Shown: in pieces, positions 8,295 through 15,516 of the stretch
How positions within the stretch are numbered: the stretch's first letter is position 1
How the letters are laid out: the number at the start of each line of letters is the position of its first letter
DNA from: Euryarchaeota archaeon UBA52
Lineage (GTDB): Archaea > Thermoplasmatota > Poseidoniia > Poseidoniales > Thalassarchaeaceae
Direction: 5' to 3'
Assembly: GCA_002505455.1 (NCBI GenBank)
Contig: DAVB01000051.1
Span: 1,496-34,162, forward strand
DNA: 32,667 nt
The notes under the pieces: generated by a model
Told to the model about the DNA's origin: nothing
Databases searched by the model: none
What the model saw: the letters and a program-made list of their open reading frames with translations, nothing else
Position numbers and translations under genes: made by a program

Positions 8295-8887
8295 TGCGTT
8301 GTATTCCCATTCTGTTGTTGTCTGTTTTCGCACTATCTGGTTGTGTGGCTCCCGAGCTCTCTTCAGATGGAGTAGGATCTTCGGAAGAGTCTCCACAGCG
8401 CATTTCTTTTGAGTCGGTAACTCATCAAGGGGGCGATAGCACGCCACAAATACTCGACTTGAGGGAGGCTGTGAATGAAGAAGATGCCCTTATTTTGTGG
8501 ATCGGGGCTTCGTGTAGAGGATGCCATGATTGGACTGATATGATTTACGCGGGCATTGAGAACGGGACGATCGAAGAGTCCAGAGTGGTGAGCATTCATC
8601 GATATGCTGCTTTCGAAGATGAAGGGGAAGTGGTTTCAATGTATGTTGGAGATGAGGCTGAACACCCTTCTAGTTGGCCGGTGATGGTTCCAGACGAAGA
8701 TGTGAAGATATTGGATTTGGATACTGGTTTGATATCGACTCAGAGTATCTATGAAGCGTTCAATCAACCGTCAACGCCCACTCTGCAGATATATCGGAGT
8801 GATGGAAGTGTTGAATCGCTCGAACACTCATACTGGGCTGACTGGGATGAATTAGTTGATATTGTAAAGATTCTAGACGGAATATGA
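8291..8887 (+). CDS. Thioredoxin-like lipoprotein
   Basis: A 198-aa secreted protein. Residues 1-17 are a signal peptide ending in a lipobox (LSGC, C18), so it should be anchored on the outer face of the cytoplasmic membrane. A Ser/Glu-rich linker follows. Residues about 55-198 have thioredoxin-fold features: a hydrophobic strand (ALILWIG), then a C75-R-G-C78 active-site-like motif in ASCRGCHDW, and a probable cis-proline in STPTLQIY (P163). It is translationally coupled to crtI by an ATGA overlap and followed after 12 nt by the ABA4-like gene. I infer extracytoplasmic thiol redox activity; the link to carotenoids is by context only. Confidence 0.75.
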   Translation: MMRCIPILLLSVFALSGCVAPELSSDGVGSSEESPQRISFESVTHQGGDSTPQILDLREAVNEEDALILWIGASCRGCHDWTDMIYAGIENGTIEESRVVSIHRYAAFEDEGEVVSMYVGDEAEHPSSWPVMVPDEDVKILDLDTGLISTQSIYEAFNQPSTPTLQIYRSDGSVESLEHSYWADWDELVDIVKILDGI

Positions 8888-8899
8888 GGAGGGGCTGAT

Positions 8900-9340
8900 A
8901 TGGATGTGTACGATCTCTCTTTCTTTCTCTCGACAATGTGGGTAGGACCATTTTGGTTCGCTATGCTCCTCTATCCTGACCATGACATGACCAAGAAAGT
9001 CATGAGTGGGTCTTTGTTCTTCATTGGTCCGATAGCAATATGGTGGGCTCTTATGGCTTCAAACCCGCAAGCCTTAGTGGAGTTTACAATGGATTCTACC
9101 AAACCTGCTAGCGTGCTTGCTGGCTTAGCCGAATTACTTGGTACCAGGGCTGGCGCCTCTGCTGCCTGGGCACACTTTGTCGCAGGGGACATTGTCGTAA
9201 CAAGATGGATGTGGAAGAGGTGTCTAGAAATGAACAGTAGCCGATGGGTAGCAGCGTCATCCATCTTCTTTGGTGTTATGCTGATGCCAGTAGGGGTAGC
9301 AATACATCTCGCAGCGGTTCGTGTTGATTCCAAAGATTGA
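8900..9340 (+). CDS. ABA4-like (DUF4281) membrane protein
   Basis: A 146-aa integral membrane protein with four predicted segments (about 8-25, 35-53, 84-102, 117-140). It resembles DUF4281, the family of plant ABA4, required for neoxanthin formation: an N-terminal FFLSTMWVGPFWFAML, the IGP turn at 42-44, and a third segment with AWAHFVAGDIVVTRWMWKR, matching the family pattern of AWxHYxxxDLFVGRW. A strong Shine-Dalgarno AGGAGG (8887-8892) sits 7 nt before ATG 8900. As the last gene of the crtB-crtI operon it is likely to act on or with carotenoids. The family call is from remembered patterns, so moderate confidence. Confidence 0.68.
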   Translation: MDVYDLSFFLSTMWVGPFWFAMLLYPDHDMTKKVMSGSLFFIGPIAIWWALMASNPQALVEFTMDSTKPASVLAGLAELLGTRAGASAAWAHFVAGDIVVTRWMWKRCLEMNSSRWVAASSIFFGVMLMPVGVAIHLAAVRVDSKD

Positions 9341-9346
9341 TTCGCC

Positions 9347-9727
9347 CTAGGACGTAAGTCTGACCTCGATCCATCCCTCCATCTCACGGACCTCATGAAC
9401 TTGAAGCGGTCTCTTCTTTCGCATCGATCCGACAAGTCTGCCATATGCTGGGAGCAATGGAAAGGGTGACCATTCGCGAACTTCTCCTGTTTCAAGCTCG
9501 TATCGGGATTGATGGAGGGGGCATGTTACGCAGTCTTCCTCCACCTTGCCCCCCCATGAGAGTGGCCATCCCATGTGCTTGCAAAGCGCACCTGTTGCAT
9601 GTATCGTATCCTCCGTCCTCAGCAACATGATTGGAGTTCGCCCTATTGTCTTCATCTTTTTTTGTCCTGTTTTCAACTTACTACTCTTCATGACTCTTTT
9701 CCAGGAGTCTGTTGAAACGTTTTCCAC
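9347..9727 (-). CDS. Rieske [2Fe-2S] ferredoxin-like protein
   Basis: A 126-aa stand-alone Rieske domain. Cluster ligands are C49-x-H51 (CKHMGW) and C69-x2-H72 (CPLHQSRYEL), 17 residues apart. The GALCKHMG and TGEV segments are typical of Rieske ferredoxins serving oxygenases or nitrite reductases. There is no signal peptide or membrane anchor, so it is cytoplasmic. GTG at 9727 is supported by an element ending in TTCATA 23 nt upstream (leaderless); the first ATG, 12 codons in, would remove the first strand. Its stop is 6 nt from the convergent ABA4-like gene. The partner enzyme is not identifiable here. Confidence 0.88.
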   Translation of the reverse strand: MENVSTDSWKRVMKSSKLKTGQKKMKTIGRTPIMLLRTEDTIHATGALCKHMGWPLSWGGKVEEDCVTCPLHQSRYELETGEVREWSPFPLLPAYGRLVGSMRKKRPLQVHEVREMEGWIEVRLTS

Positions 9728-9750
9728 GTATGTTCGTGTGTGTTCTAACG

Positions 9751-9764
9751 TATGAATTGATGTT
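9751..9764 (-). promoter_or_regulatory. Promoter element of Rieske gene
   Basis: AACATCAATTCATA on the minus strand ends 23 nt before GTG 9727. It matches the crtB element at 11 of 14 positions and supports the GTG start. Confidence 0.45.
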
Positions 9765-9770
9765 GAGTCT

Positions 9771-10739
9771 TCACATCACGCCTGCTATCTTCAAAATCTT
9801 TCGATCTAGATTAGATATTGGGACAGTAGATGGGTCAGTGCCCTTGGAACATTGACCTGACCAAACCTTGACCCGTAGTTCCCTGTGTGTCAAGTGATGG
9901 ACTACTTCTCCTACCAGGGTTAGCGAATCGGTAGCGATGTCACTCATAGGTGGCCCCCACATGCCGCCGAATCTTTCCGAAGAGTCTCTTCTAGATAGAC
10001 GTGGCCGGCCTGAGGGATCGAGCAAGACGGCAGCATCGAGGTTTTCGATCGATTTCTTCCTCTTGGTCGCGGCTGGATACGCTAATGGATTTTCTTTGCC
10101 CTCGCAACTATCAGAGATTGGGCATAACTCGCATTTTGGGGTTTTTGGCTTGCATATTACTGCTCCAAGATCCATCATGGCCTGATTAGAATCCCCTGGT
10201 CGACCGGGGATGAGCATGGAATTGGCCCAGATACTGACTAGATCATGGGTCGGGTTTGAGTTTCCAGTCTGTCTAGAGGCTACCCGGCGAACATTGCCAT
10301 CCACCACCCCAATATGCAGATCAAATGCAATTGACCCCACTGCAGCAGCAGTGTATGCGCCTATTCCAGGTAATTCTAGAAGCTGTTCTATTGATCCGGG
10401 GATGGTGCCATCAAAGCCTCCTTCTATGGCCGGCTTAGATACTTGTACGGCAAGAGCGTGCAACCTTCTTGCTCTAGCGTAGTATCCTGCACCTTGCCAA
10501 AGGGTTAGGAGTTCCTCTTGATCTACTTTAGCGAGTGCCCTAGGATTGGGAAATCGATCCGAGATTTTCTCCCAATATTCGACTCCCCGGGATACCTGAG
10601 TCTGTTGGAGTATTACCTCTGAAAGAAGGATCAACCAAGGGTCCTTTGTTCTGCGCCACGGCAAATCACGCTTCTCAGCGTCATACCAGTCAATCAGACT
10701 TTTCCGAAGAGGATGGTCATTCGTCTTTGACGATTTCAT
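9771..10739 (-). CDS. mutY: A/G-specific adenine DNA glycosylase (MutY)
   Basis: Removes adenine mispaired with 8-oxoguanine in base-excision repair. From ATG 10739: LPWR near 26-29, catalytic Glu in LSEVILQQTQV (E41), HhH ELPGIGAYTAAAVGS, catalytic Asp in VVDGNVRRV, and a four-Cys [4Fe-4S] motif C-x6-C-x2-C-x5-C (CKPKTPKCELCPISDSC). A shortened NUDIX-like C-terminal domain follows (ERFGGMWGPP, VVHHLTHREL), which recognises 8-oxoG. The frame extends upstream to ATG 10754 and GTG 10775. ATG 10739 has GGAG 9 nt ahead. Every option overlaps the upstream membrane-protein gene, so the two are coupled. Defence against oxidised guanine fits the photo-oxidative theme of the region. Confidence 0.93.
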   Translation of the reverse strand: MKSSKTNDHPLRKSLIDWYDAEKRDLPWRRTKDPWLILLSEVILQQTQVSRGVEYWEKISDRFPNPRALAKVDQEELLTLWQGAGYYARARRLHALAVQVSKPAIEGGFDGTIPGSIEQLLELPGIGAYTAAAVGSIAFDLHIGVVDGNVRRVASRQTGNSNPTHDLVSIWANSMLIPGRPGDSNQAMMDLGAVICKPKTPKCELCPISDSCEGKENPLAYPAATKRKKSIENLDAAVLLDPSGRPRLSRRDSSERFGGMWGPPMSDIATDSLTLVGEVVHHLTHRELRVKVWSGQCSKGTDPSTVPISNLDRKILKIAGVM

Positions 10740-11589
10740 CCCACCACTCTCCATCCTTGGATTCGCTTGATTCACCGATTACCTGATCTTTGAGTTTGGG
10801 TTCAGTTTCAATGGAATCGTTAACATGGGGATTCATGGCCATTGAATCTGGAGACTGGTACACAAACTCGGCCTCTTGAGGAGGATCGTCCCCGGTCAAC
10901 AGCCCAACAAGGAAAATAATGAATCCGAAGGTCATACCGCAGCAAGAAGCGAATCCGATCAAACCAGCTCCAAGTAGGGGAGCGATAGCTTCTGCTGCGT
11001 CTTCGCCGACTATCTGAAAGAAGGCGATTGTGGATGCATCGCTATCATACAATGTGAATGGGATCGACGAGTTATCTTCATCGTATAGTGTAACCCAGAA
11101 ACTCTGTCCTACCGTACAGTTTTGAGCTGGTTCTCCTATTGTGTCACAGATATATCCTATGGTGACCAAGTCATCATCCTCAGGATCTCTGACCTCATTG
11201 GACATATCGCATTTGAGAGTCCCGACGTTTTCATCTGTGACATTCGCCCAGCCGCGGGCATTATCGACGCCGGGCCAGAGAATTTCCATACGCAGGCCCT
11301 CGCAAACATCGATTTGACCATCCTCATTCGCATCCGAATATTTACCCTCCACCATAAGCATCCAAGGTAGGCTACCTGCTCCATCTTCGTCGACAAATTG
11401 TACGAATCCAACATGATGTGTTTCGGTTTCCATGGTCTCAAAATAGTAGTCGGAGGCGTCGTAATCGATTTCCTCTAAATCTTCCATCTCCTTGACGCCC
11501 TCATTGGTGAATACCCCTGCGACTAACAATAATGAAGCAAAGAATAGGCAAATCACGCCTCCAGTTATTAGCATGGGATTGCTTGCCAT
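10717..11589 (-). CDS. Membrane protein with EF-hand-like loop, unknown function
   Basis: I recognise no family. The 290-aa protein has an N-terminal membrane segment (about 7-27), an acidic central domain of about 170 residues, a hydrophobic hairpin at about 201-232 and a hydrophilic acidic tail. The central domain contains a perfect EF-hand calcium loop at 86-97 (D86, N88, D90, G91, I93, D94, E97) and five Cys (C96, C127, C148, C158 and others), which suggests an extracellular, possibly disulfide-bonded domain. The tail ends in EWWDEIVKDE. The stop overlaps the mutY start region. An upstream CTACTAA ending about 23 nt before ATG 11589 may be its own weak TATA box. Confidence 0.75.
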   Translation of the reverse strand: MASNPMLITGGVICLFFASLLLVAGVFTNEGVKEMEDLEEIDYDASDYYFETMETETHHVGFVQFVDEDGAGSLPWMLMVEGKYSDANEDGQIDVCEGLRMEILWPGVDNARGWANVTDENVGTLKCDMSNEVRDPEDDDLVTIGYICDTIGEPAQNCTVGQSFWVTLYDEDNSSIPFTLYDSDASTIAFFQIVGEDAAEAIAPLLGAGLIGFASCCGMTFGFIIFLVGLLTGDDPPQEAEFVYQSPDSMAMNPHVNDSIETEPKLKDQVIGESSESKDGEWWDEIVKDE

Positions 11590-11619
11590 GCATCGGCTAC
11601 TGGATTCGAATGTTAGTAG

Positions 11620-12873
11620 TTATCCTCGATGCTGAATTCTCCTAATGACCTCGTTGGCTGCCGATTCGGCTGAATTGATAGCACCTTGCATACTTGCATG
11701 CGCCATATGGTCCCCGCAAGTGATAATTCCATTCTCATCGATTGGTCTTGAGAACGGTAAATCAATTCCTCCCTCGTGCGAAGGGAGCGCCGCACTGATA
11801 TGTTGAACGTCGAGAGTTTTCCAGTTCTCGCAATCTGGAAACCATTGTTCAATCTCTCTTCTAGCGCGTGATTCGACTGCTTCAGCATTACTCAGATTTA
11901 GAGAAGCAGCGGCATCGCCGACAATCGTTGCAACCACCAATGATCTGCCCTCAGGTGCGTACGATGGTTGAACATCGGATGGAACTGCCATGTGCGCTAT
12001 TGCAGTCTTCCCGACTTCATAATCGCCGTTCAAGAGTAAGAATTTGCCCGGAACGGGCGATCTTGGAGAATCGAAGTATACAGTCCAAACCCCTCTCATA
12101 GACTTCTGTTCCGACGGAGATGGATGAGCGACTACGACTTGGTCTACTGTTTTTCTCTGTCCTTCTACATTGATCGTCATCGGGTCATCTGCAAATGCGC
12201 TTGTTGAAAGAGCGATTCGTTCGAATCCGATGCTTTTCGCTAAACGATTAGGATACGCCCCTACGCCCTTTCTTGGCAGGACCATGTCGCCTCTGGACAT
12301 CGAAGAGAATATGAAGCGGAAAAGTCGTTCATTTGTGTCTAGTTTCGATTCGAGGAATATGCCTGCGAACAGAGGTCTGAGCAGCCTATCAATGAACGAA
12401 TCGGAAAGACCGAACTTACGGAGGTACTCATATGTGGAGGCATTCCCTCCACTGAACGTCTTTTTGATGCTCATTCTACTCAACGATACTCTCAATTTGG
12501 CCATCCCGATCAAATCTGACCAGCGCTCTGCCCCGAGCAGCTTGAAAGAAGAAAATGGTCTTCGAAAAGGATCCGAATATGTTGTTATTTTCGGCTTCCC
12601 GCTTGTGGTATTGATTATTCTCGCCCCTGGATTGAATGCCTTCGCCTCGAGCGACTTGAAATCGATCTCAGATTTGCTATGCGGATATCCTGTCTGCATG
12701 ACGTGGAATCCTCTGTCTAGAAGAAAGCCATCAACGATATCTGTCTTCATCCTCCCCCCTATTCTTTCTGATTTTTCGTAAATCTTTACCTCTAATCCAG
12801 ATTCTAGCAATATCTCTGCACATCTCAACCCGGAAATTCCTGAGCCGATGATGTGAATTGTAGGTTTACTCAT
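11620..12873 (-). CDS. FAD-dependent amine oxidase / phytoene-desaturase-like oxidoreductase
   Basis: Flavoprotein of the amine oxidase superfamily that includes protoporphyrinogen oxidase and carotenoid desaturases; the substrate is unknown. The N-terminus has the dinucleotide motif GSGISG (10-15), YEKSERIGGR and FLLDRGFHVMQTGYP, a pattern of the plant and cyanobacterial desaturase-like branch. The C-terminal flavin motif is ITCGDHMAHASMQGAINSAESAA. ATG at 12873 forms an ATGA overlap with the SDR stop, so the longer frame to 12945 is rejected. The protein is 417 aa. Last gene of the coupled ubiB-pdxH-SDR block. Carotenoid, quinone or porphyrin oxidation are all possible. Confidence 0.85.
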   Translation of the reverse strand: MSKPTIHIIGSGISGLRCAEILLESGLEVKIYEKSERIGGRMKTDIVDGFLLDRGFHVMQTGYPHSKSEIDFKSLEAKAFNPGARIINTTSGKPKITTYSDPFRRPFSSFKLLGAERWSDLIGMAKLRVSLSRMSIKKTFSGGNASTYEYLRKFGLSDSFIDRLLRPLFAGIFLESKLDTNERLFRFIFSSMSRGDMVLPRKGVGAYPNRLAKSIGFERIALSTSAFADDPMTINVEGQRKTVDQVVVAHPSPSEQKSMRGVWTVYFDSPRSPVPGKFLLLNGDYEVGKTAIAHMAVPSDVQPSYAPEGRSLVVATIVGDAAASLNLSNAEAVESRARREIEQWFPDCENWKTLDVQHISAALPSHEGGIDLPFSRPIDENGIITCGDHMAHASMQGAINSAESAANEVIRRIQHRG

Positions 12874-13622
12874 GGCTTCCGGCTCTCCTGGGATCGGATG
12901 TTGCCAAGTCCGCCGTCTACGGGCATTACTGTTCCAGTCATCCAATCAGGTGCTTCAGAGATTAACCATGATACCAATGATCCCACTTCTTGCGGTTGGC
13001 CCACTCTTCCCATGGGGTGCATATTTTCAGAGATAGCTCTTGAGTTCTCATTAGAAAGCAGGTGATGAGACAACGGAGTCTCAACTAGGCCGGGTGCGAC
13101 TACATTGACCCTTATGCCTCTCTTCGCATAATCTGCGGCCGCGGATCTAGCAAGCCCCTCTACACCTGCCTTGGCTGAGCTGATTGAAGTGTGGTTTGGC
13201 AGACCGATTTTAGCAGCCGCTGTAGAAAAAAGGACTATCCTTCCACCCCCGGATTTCATCATAATCGGTATACTGAATTTCATCGCTAAGAAAGCGGAGG
13301 TTAAATTCATAGAGATCGTATCTTGAAACTGCTCAACACTAGTCGCGTGGAGCGGTCGAAGCAGAATCGACCCCACGGCATGCACTAATGCATCGAGTCG
13401 TCCGAATTCAGATTTTATTTGGTCTGCTGCGTCTTTCATAGCTACATGATCTGTGACATCTACGGGAAGGATGTGGATGTTGCCAGATTCTGATGAAAGT
13501 TGTTCCAAGTTATCACGGTCACGACCTGAGGCTACTATGGTCCACCCCTGATCAGATAATTTCTGAAGCACATTTCGTCCGATTCCCCCGGATGCGCCTG
13601 TAATCCAAACCACATTACTCAT
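12870..13622 (-). CDS. Short-chain dehydrogenase/reductase family protein, atypical active site
   Basis: A classical-size SDR (250 aa from ATG 13622). The Rossmann glycine motif TGASGGIG is at 8-15, the DVTD segment is present, and the C-terminus has RVNVVAPGLVETPL and the DGGLG ending. The active site is unusual: where YxxxK is expected the sequence reads ISSAK, giving Ile147 in place of the catalytic Tyr while Lys151 is kept. Ser/Thr133-134 occupy the usual Ser position, and the NNAG motif reads HAVG. It may therefore be a binding or structural protein, or use another residue. Both ends overlap neighbours as ATGA (pdxH upstream, FAD oxidoreductase downstream). Confidence 0.88.
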   Translation of the reverse strand: MSNVVWITGASGGIGRNVLQKLSDQGWTIVASGRDRDNLEQLSSESGNIHILPVDVTDHVAMKDAADQIKSEFGRLDALVHAVGSILLRPLHATSVEQFQDTISMNLTSAFLAMKFSIPIMMKSGGGRIVLFSTAAAKIGLPNHTSISSAKAGVEGLARSAAADYAKRGIRVNVVAPGLVETPLSHHLLSNENSRAISENMHPMGRVGQPQEVGSLVSWLISEAPDWMTGTVMPVDGGLGNIRSQESRKP

Positions 13623-14221
13623 GGGTAAAGCCTCCATGAAAGCCAGTTTCCATCTAATTTGTGTACGGTCCATCGATCGTGAAGTCGGCCTTCTTGACCT
13701 TGCCAGAATTCCCAAGCAGAAGGTTGGAGGCGGAAGCCTGACCAGTGACTTGGCCTGGGTACATCGTTATTGAATCTGGATGAGTAGTCGTCCACCGCTT
13801 TGAGTAGCGTCTCTCTGGATTCGAGTGGTTGACTCTGCTTGGAAGCCCACGCTCCTATCTTCGATAGACGACTTCTTGTTTGGAAGTATGAGTCGGCTTC
13901 TTGATCGGATGTCTTCTGTATTCGTCCTTCAATCCTTACCTGCCGATTCAGGGTTGGCCAGTGAAAGGCAACGGATGCTCTCGGATCTGAGGATAACTCA
14001 TTTGCTTTTGGAGAACCTAAATTTGTGAAAAACAGAATACCATCTTCAGATACTCCTTTGCAAAGAACGAATCTGACACGAGGGGGGCCATTCTTGCTTA
14101 TGGTGGACAGTGACATCGCCGTTGGTTCTATTTCTCCTGCTTCCTCTGCCTCATTGATCCATCTCTCCAACCATTCGTCGGGAGGGTGCAGTGGCCTTTG
14201 TGCGAATTCGGGTATTTTCAT
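13619..14221 (-). CDS. pdxH: Pyridoxamine 5'-phosphate oxidase (PdxH)
   Basis: FMN-dependent oxidation of pyridoxine or pyridoxamine 5'-phosphate to PLP. The 200-aa protein has the family blocks in order: an N-terminal region ending in EPTAMSLSTIS, RFVLCKG, FFTNLGSPKANEL, FHWPTLNRQVRIEG (FMN binding), RSRLSKIGAWAS, and a C-terminal EFWQGQEGRLHDRW with the conserved R-x-HDR substrate contacts. Most archaea make PLP by the Pdx1/Pdx2 route, so this bacterial-type salvage enzyme suggests lateral acquisition (inference). ATG 14221 overlaps the ubiB stop as ATGA. Its FMN need fits a ribA gene upstream on the same strand. Confidence 0.94.
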   Translation of the reverse strand: MKIPEFAQRPLHPPDEWLERWINEAEEAGEIEPTAMSLSTISKNGPPRVRFVLCKGVSEDGILFFTNLGSPKANELSSDPRASVAFHWPTLNRQVRIEGRIQKTSDQEADSYFQTRSRLSKIGAWASKQSQPLESRETLLKAVDDYSSRFNNDVPRPSHWSGFRLQPSAWEFWQGQEGRLHDRWTVHKLDGNWLSWRLYP

Positions 14222-15456
14222 GTTACATGCACCTCGTTCTTCATGGGAAGATTCTCTCTAAATTCATCTAAATATGGGCCCATTGATGAAATTAGACGTA
14301 CGTTGGGGTGTGTCCTGATTACCAGGCCGTCGAGATACATCAGAGCCCTAATTATTGGGAATGCTTCCTCTCCGAATTCTGCACCTGCTTGCTCGACAGC
14401 ACATTTTACCGTCTTCATCATGATTCGGGTTAGGCTTTGTTCCCCCACGGTTTTCATCTCAAAATCATGGTATATTTCATGCATTTTCTCCATATATCGG
14501 CTTATCTTGTCTTCGTTCATTGGCCTCTCGGACAAACCGAGCAAGGCCTTGAAAGCATCATCGAATCTATGGTCGGATAGATGTTGGAAGAATGTAAATA
14601 GCGATCTATTCACATGCGAAGGAGCATTGCATATGGCTCCATTATCTATGAAAACGAATCTGCCCTCTTCATCGATGATGCAATTTCCAGGGTGTAAATC
14701 ACCGTGGAACGTACCTATGCCAAAAAGATAGGCGCCGTGTATCCTGAATAATTGAAGGAGGTCTGACCAAGAAAGCGTGCCAGCCTCAATTCCGTCTTCG
14801 AGAGAATCTCCCCTGATAAATTCAGAAACAAGGATGTGCTCATTCGAGAGATCTGCATGGTATTCCGGGAATCTCAGAAGATCCATGGGAAAGTCTTCCT
14901 TTACCATGTTCTTTATGTCTTCAAGTTCTCTTGCGCCCCTTATTTCGTTTCTAAGATCTAGTTCTCTGGTGGTATAGTCTGCGACATGATTGAGCAGGGC
15001 AACCGGATTTCCGACTTTTCTCAGCTTTGGCATGAACAAGAGGAATATTCTGAGCCACCGACGCATCCTCCTAACATCGCGTCTGAATGATTTTTCATTT
15101 TGGGCCTTGATGACTTTTATGACGACTTCCCGGCCGTCCCTTAGACGGGCACGGTGTACTTGGCCGACAGATGCGGCTGCTAGGGGGATTTCGTCGATTT
15201 CTTCGAAGGCCTCCATAAATCCTGGTTCTGCACGCTCTTCGATGCTTTGGAACACGTCTTCGACGGGAATGCTTGCTGCATGCTGGTAAAGCTGCTGGAG
15301 TTGCCGGCATTTCTCAACGGGAATAAGGTCGCTTCGGAGGGCGAAGATTTGAGCCAGTTTAACGGCAAGGAGCCCTTGTGATTGTATCCAATCAAGATCT
15401 GCTGGGCCAGATTTGAATATCTGGCGCATGAATCTAAGAAAGGTCAGTACCCTCAT
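14218..15456 (-). CDS. ABC1/UbiB/AarF family protein kinase-like protein
   Basis: Atypical kinase of the ABC1/UbiB family (412 aa), known in bacteria and organelles for roles in isoprenoid-quinone biosynthesis or distribution. Visible motifs: the KxGQ element as K33-L-A-Q36 (Gly replaced by Ala), the Ala-rich nucleotide loop AAASVGQVHRA (93-103), VIKV with K114, the catalytic HGDLHPGN (250-257) and the metal Asp in FIDNG (D270; DNG rather than DFG). No clear C-terminal membrane helices are seen. ATG 15456 is preceded by AGGGTGT and by a TATA-like element ending 24 nt upstream, so it probably begins a transcript. It is coupled to pdxH by ATGA. Confidence 0.9.
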   Translation of the reverse strand: MRVLTFLRFMRQIFKSGPADLDWIQSQGLLAVKLAQIFALRSDLIPVEKCRQLQQLYQHAASIPVEDVFQSIEERAEPGFMEAFEEIDEIPLAAASVGQVHRARLRDGREVVIKVIKAQNEKSFRRDVRRMRRWLRIFLLFMPKLRKVGNPVALLNHVADYTTRELDLRNEIRGARELEDIKNMVKEDFPMDLLRFPEYHADLSNEHILVSEFIRGDSLEDGIEAGTLSWSDLLQLFRIHGAYLFGIGTFHGDLHPGNCIIDEEGRFVFIDNGAICNAPSHVNRSLFTFFQHLSDHRFDDAFKALLGLSERPMNEDKISRYMEKMHEIYHDFEMKTVGEQSLTRIMMKTVKCAVEQAGAEFGEEAFPIIRALMYLDGLVIRTHPNVRLISSMGPYLDEFRENLPMKNEVHVT

Positions 15457-15480
15457 ACACCCTGCCAGTGCGGTTGATGC

Positions 15481-15494
15481 TATAATTGGCCGTT
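15481..15494 (-). promoter_or_regulatory. Promoter element of ubiB block
   Basis: AACGGCCAATTATA on the minus strand ends 24 nt before ATG 15456. It matches the crtB element at 10 of 14 positions and lies in the 60-nt gap after the trmB stop, so the ubiB block can be transcribed independently. Confidence 0.4.
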
Positions 15495-15516
15495 CTTACT
15501 CGCAAACCGAATTCTT

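Noticed and set aside
13623..13715. Longer SDR start
   Set aside because: The extension would overlap pdxH by nearly 100 nt; ATG 13622 gives the standard SDR N-terminus and an ATGA junction.
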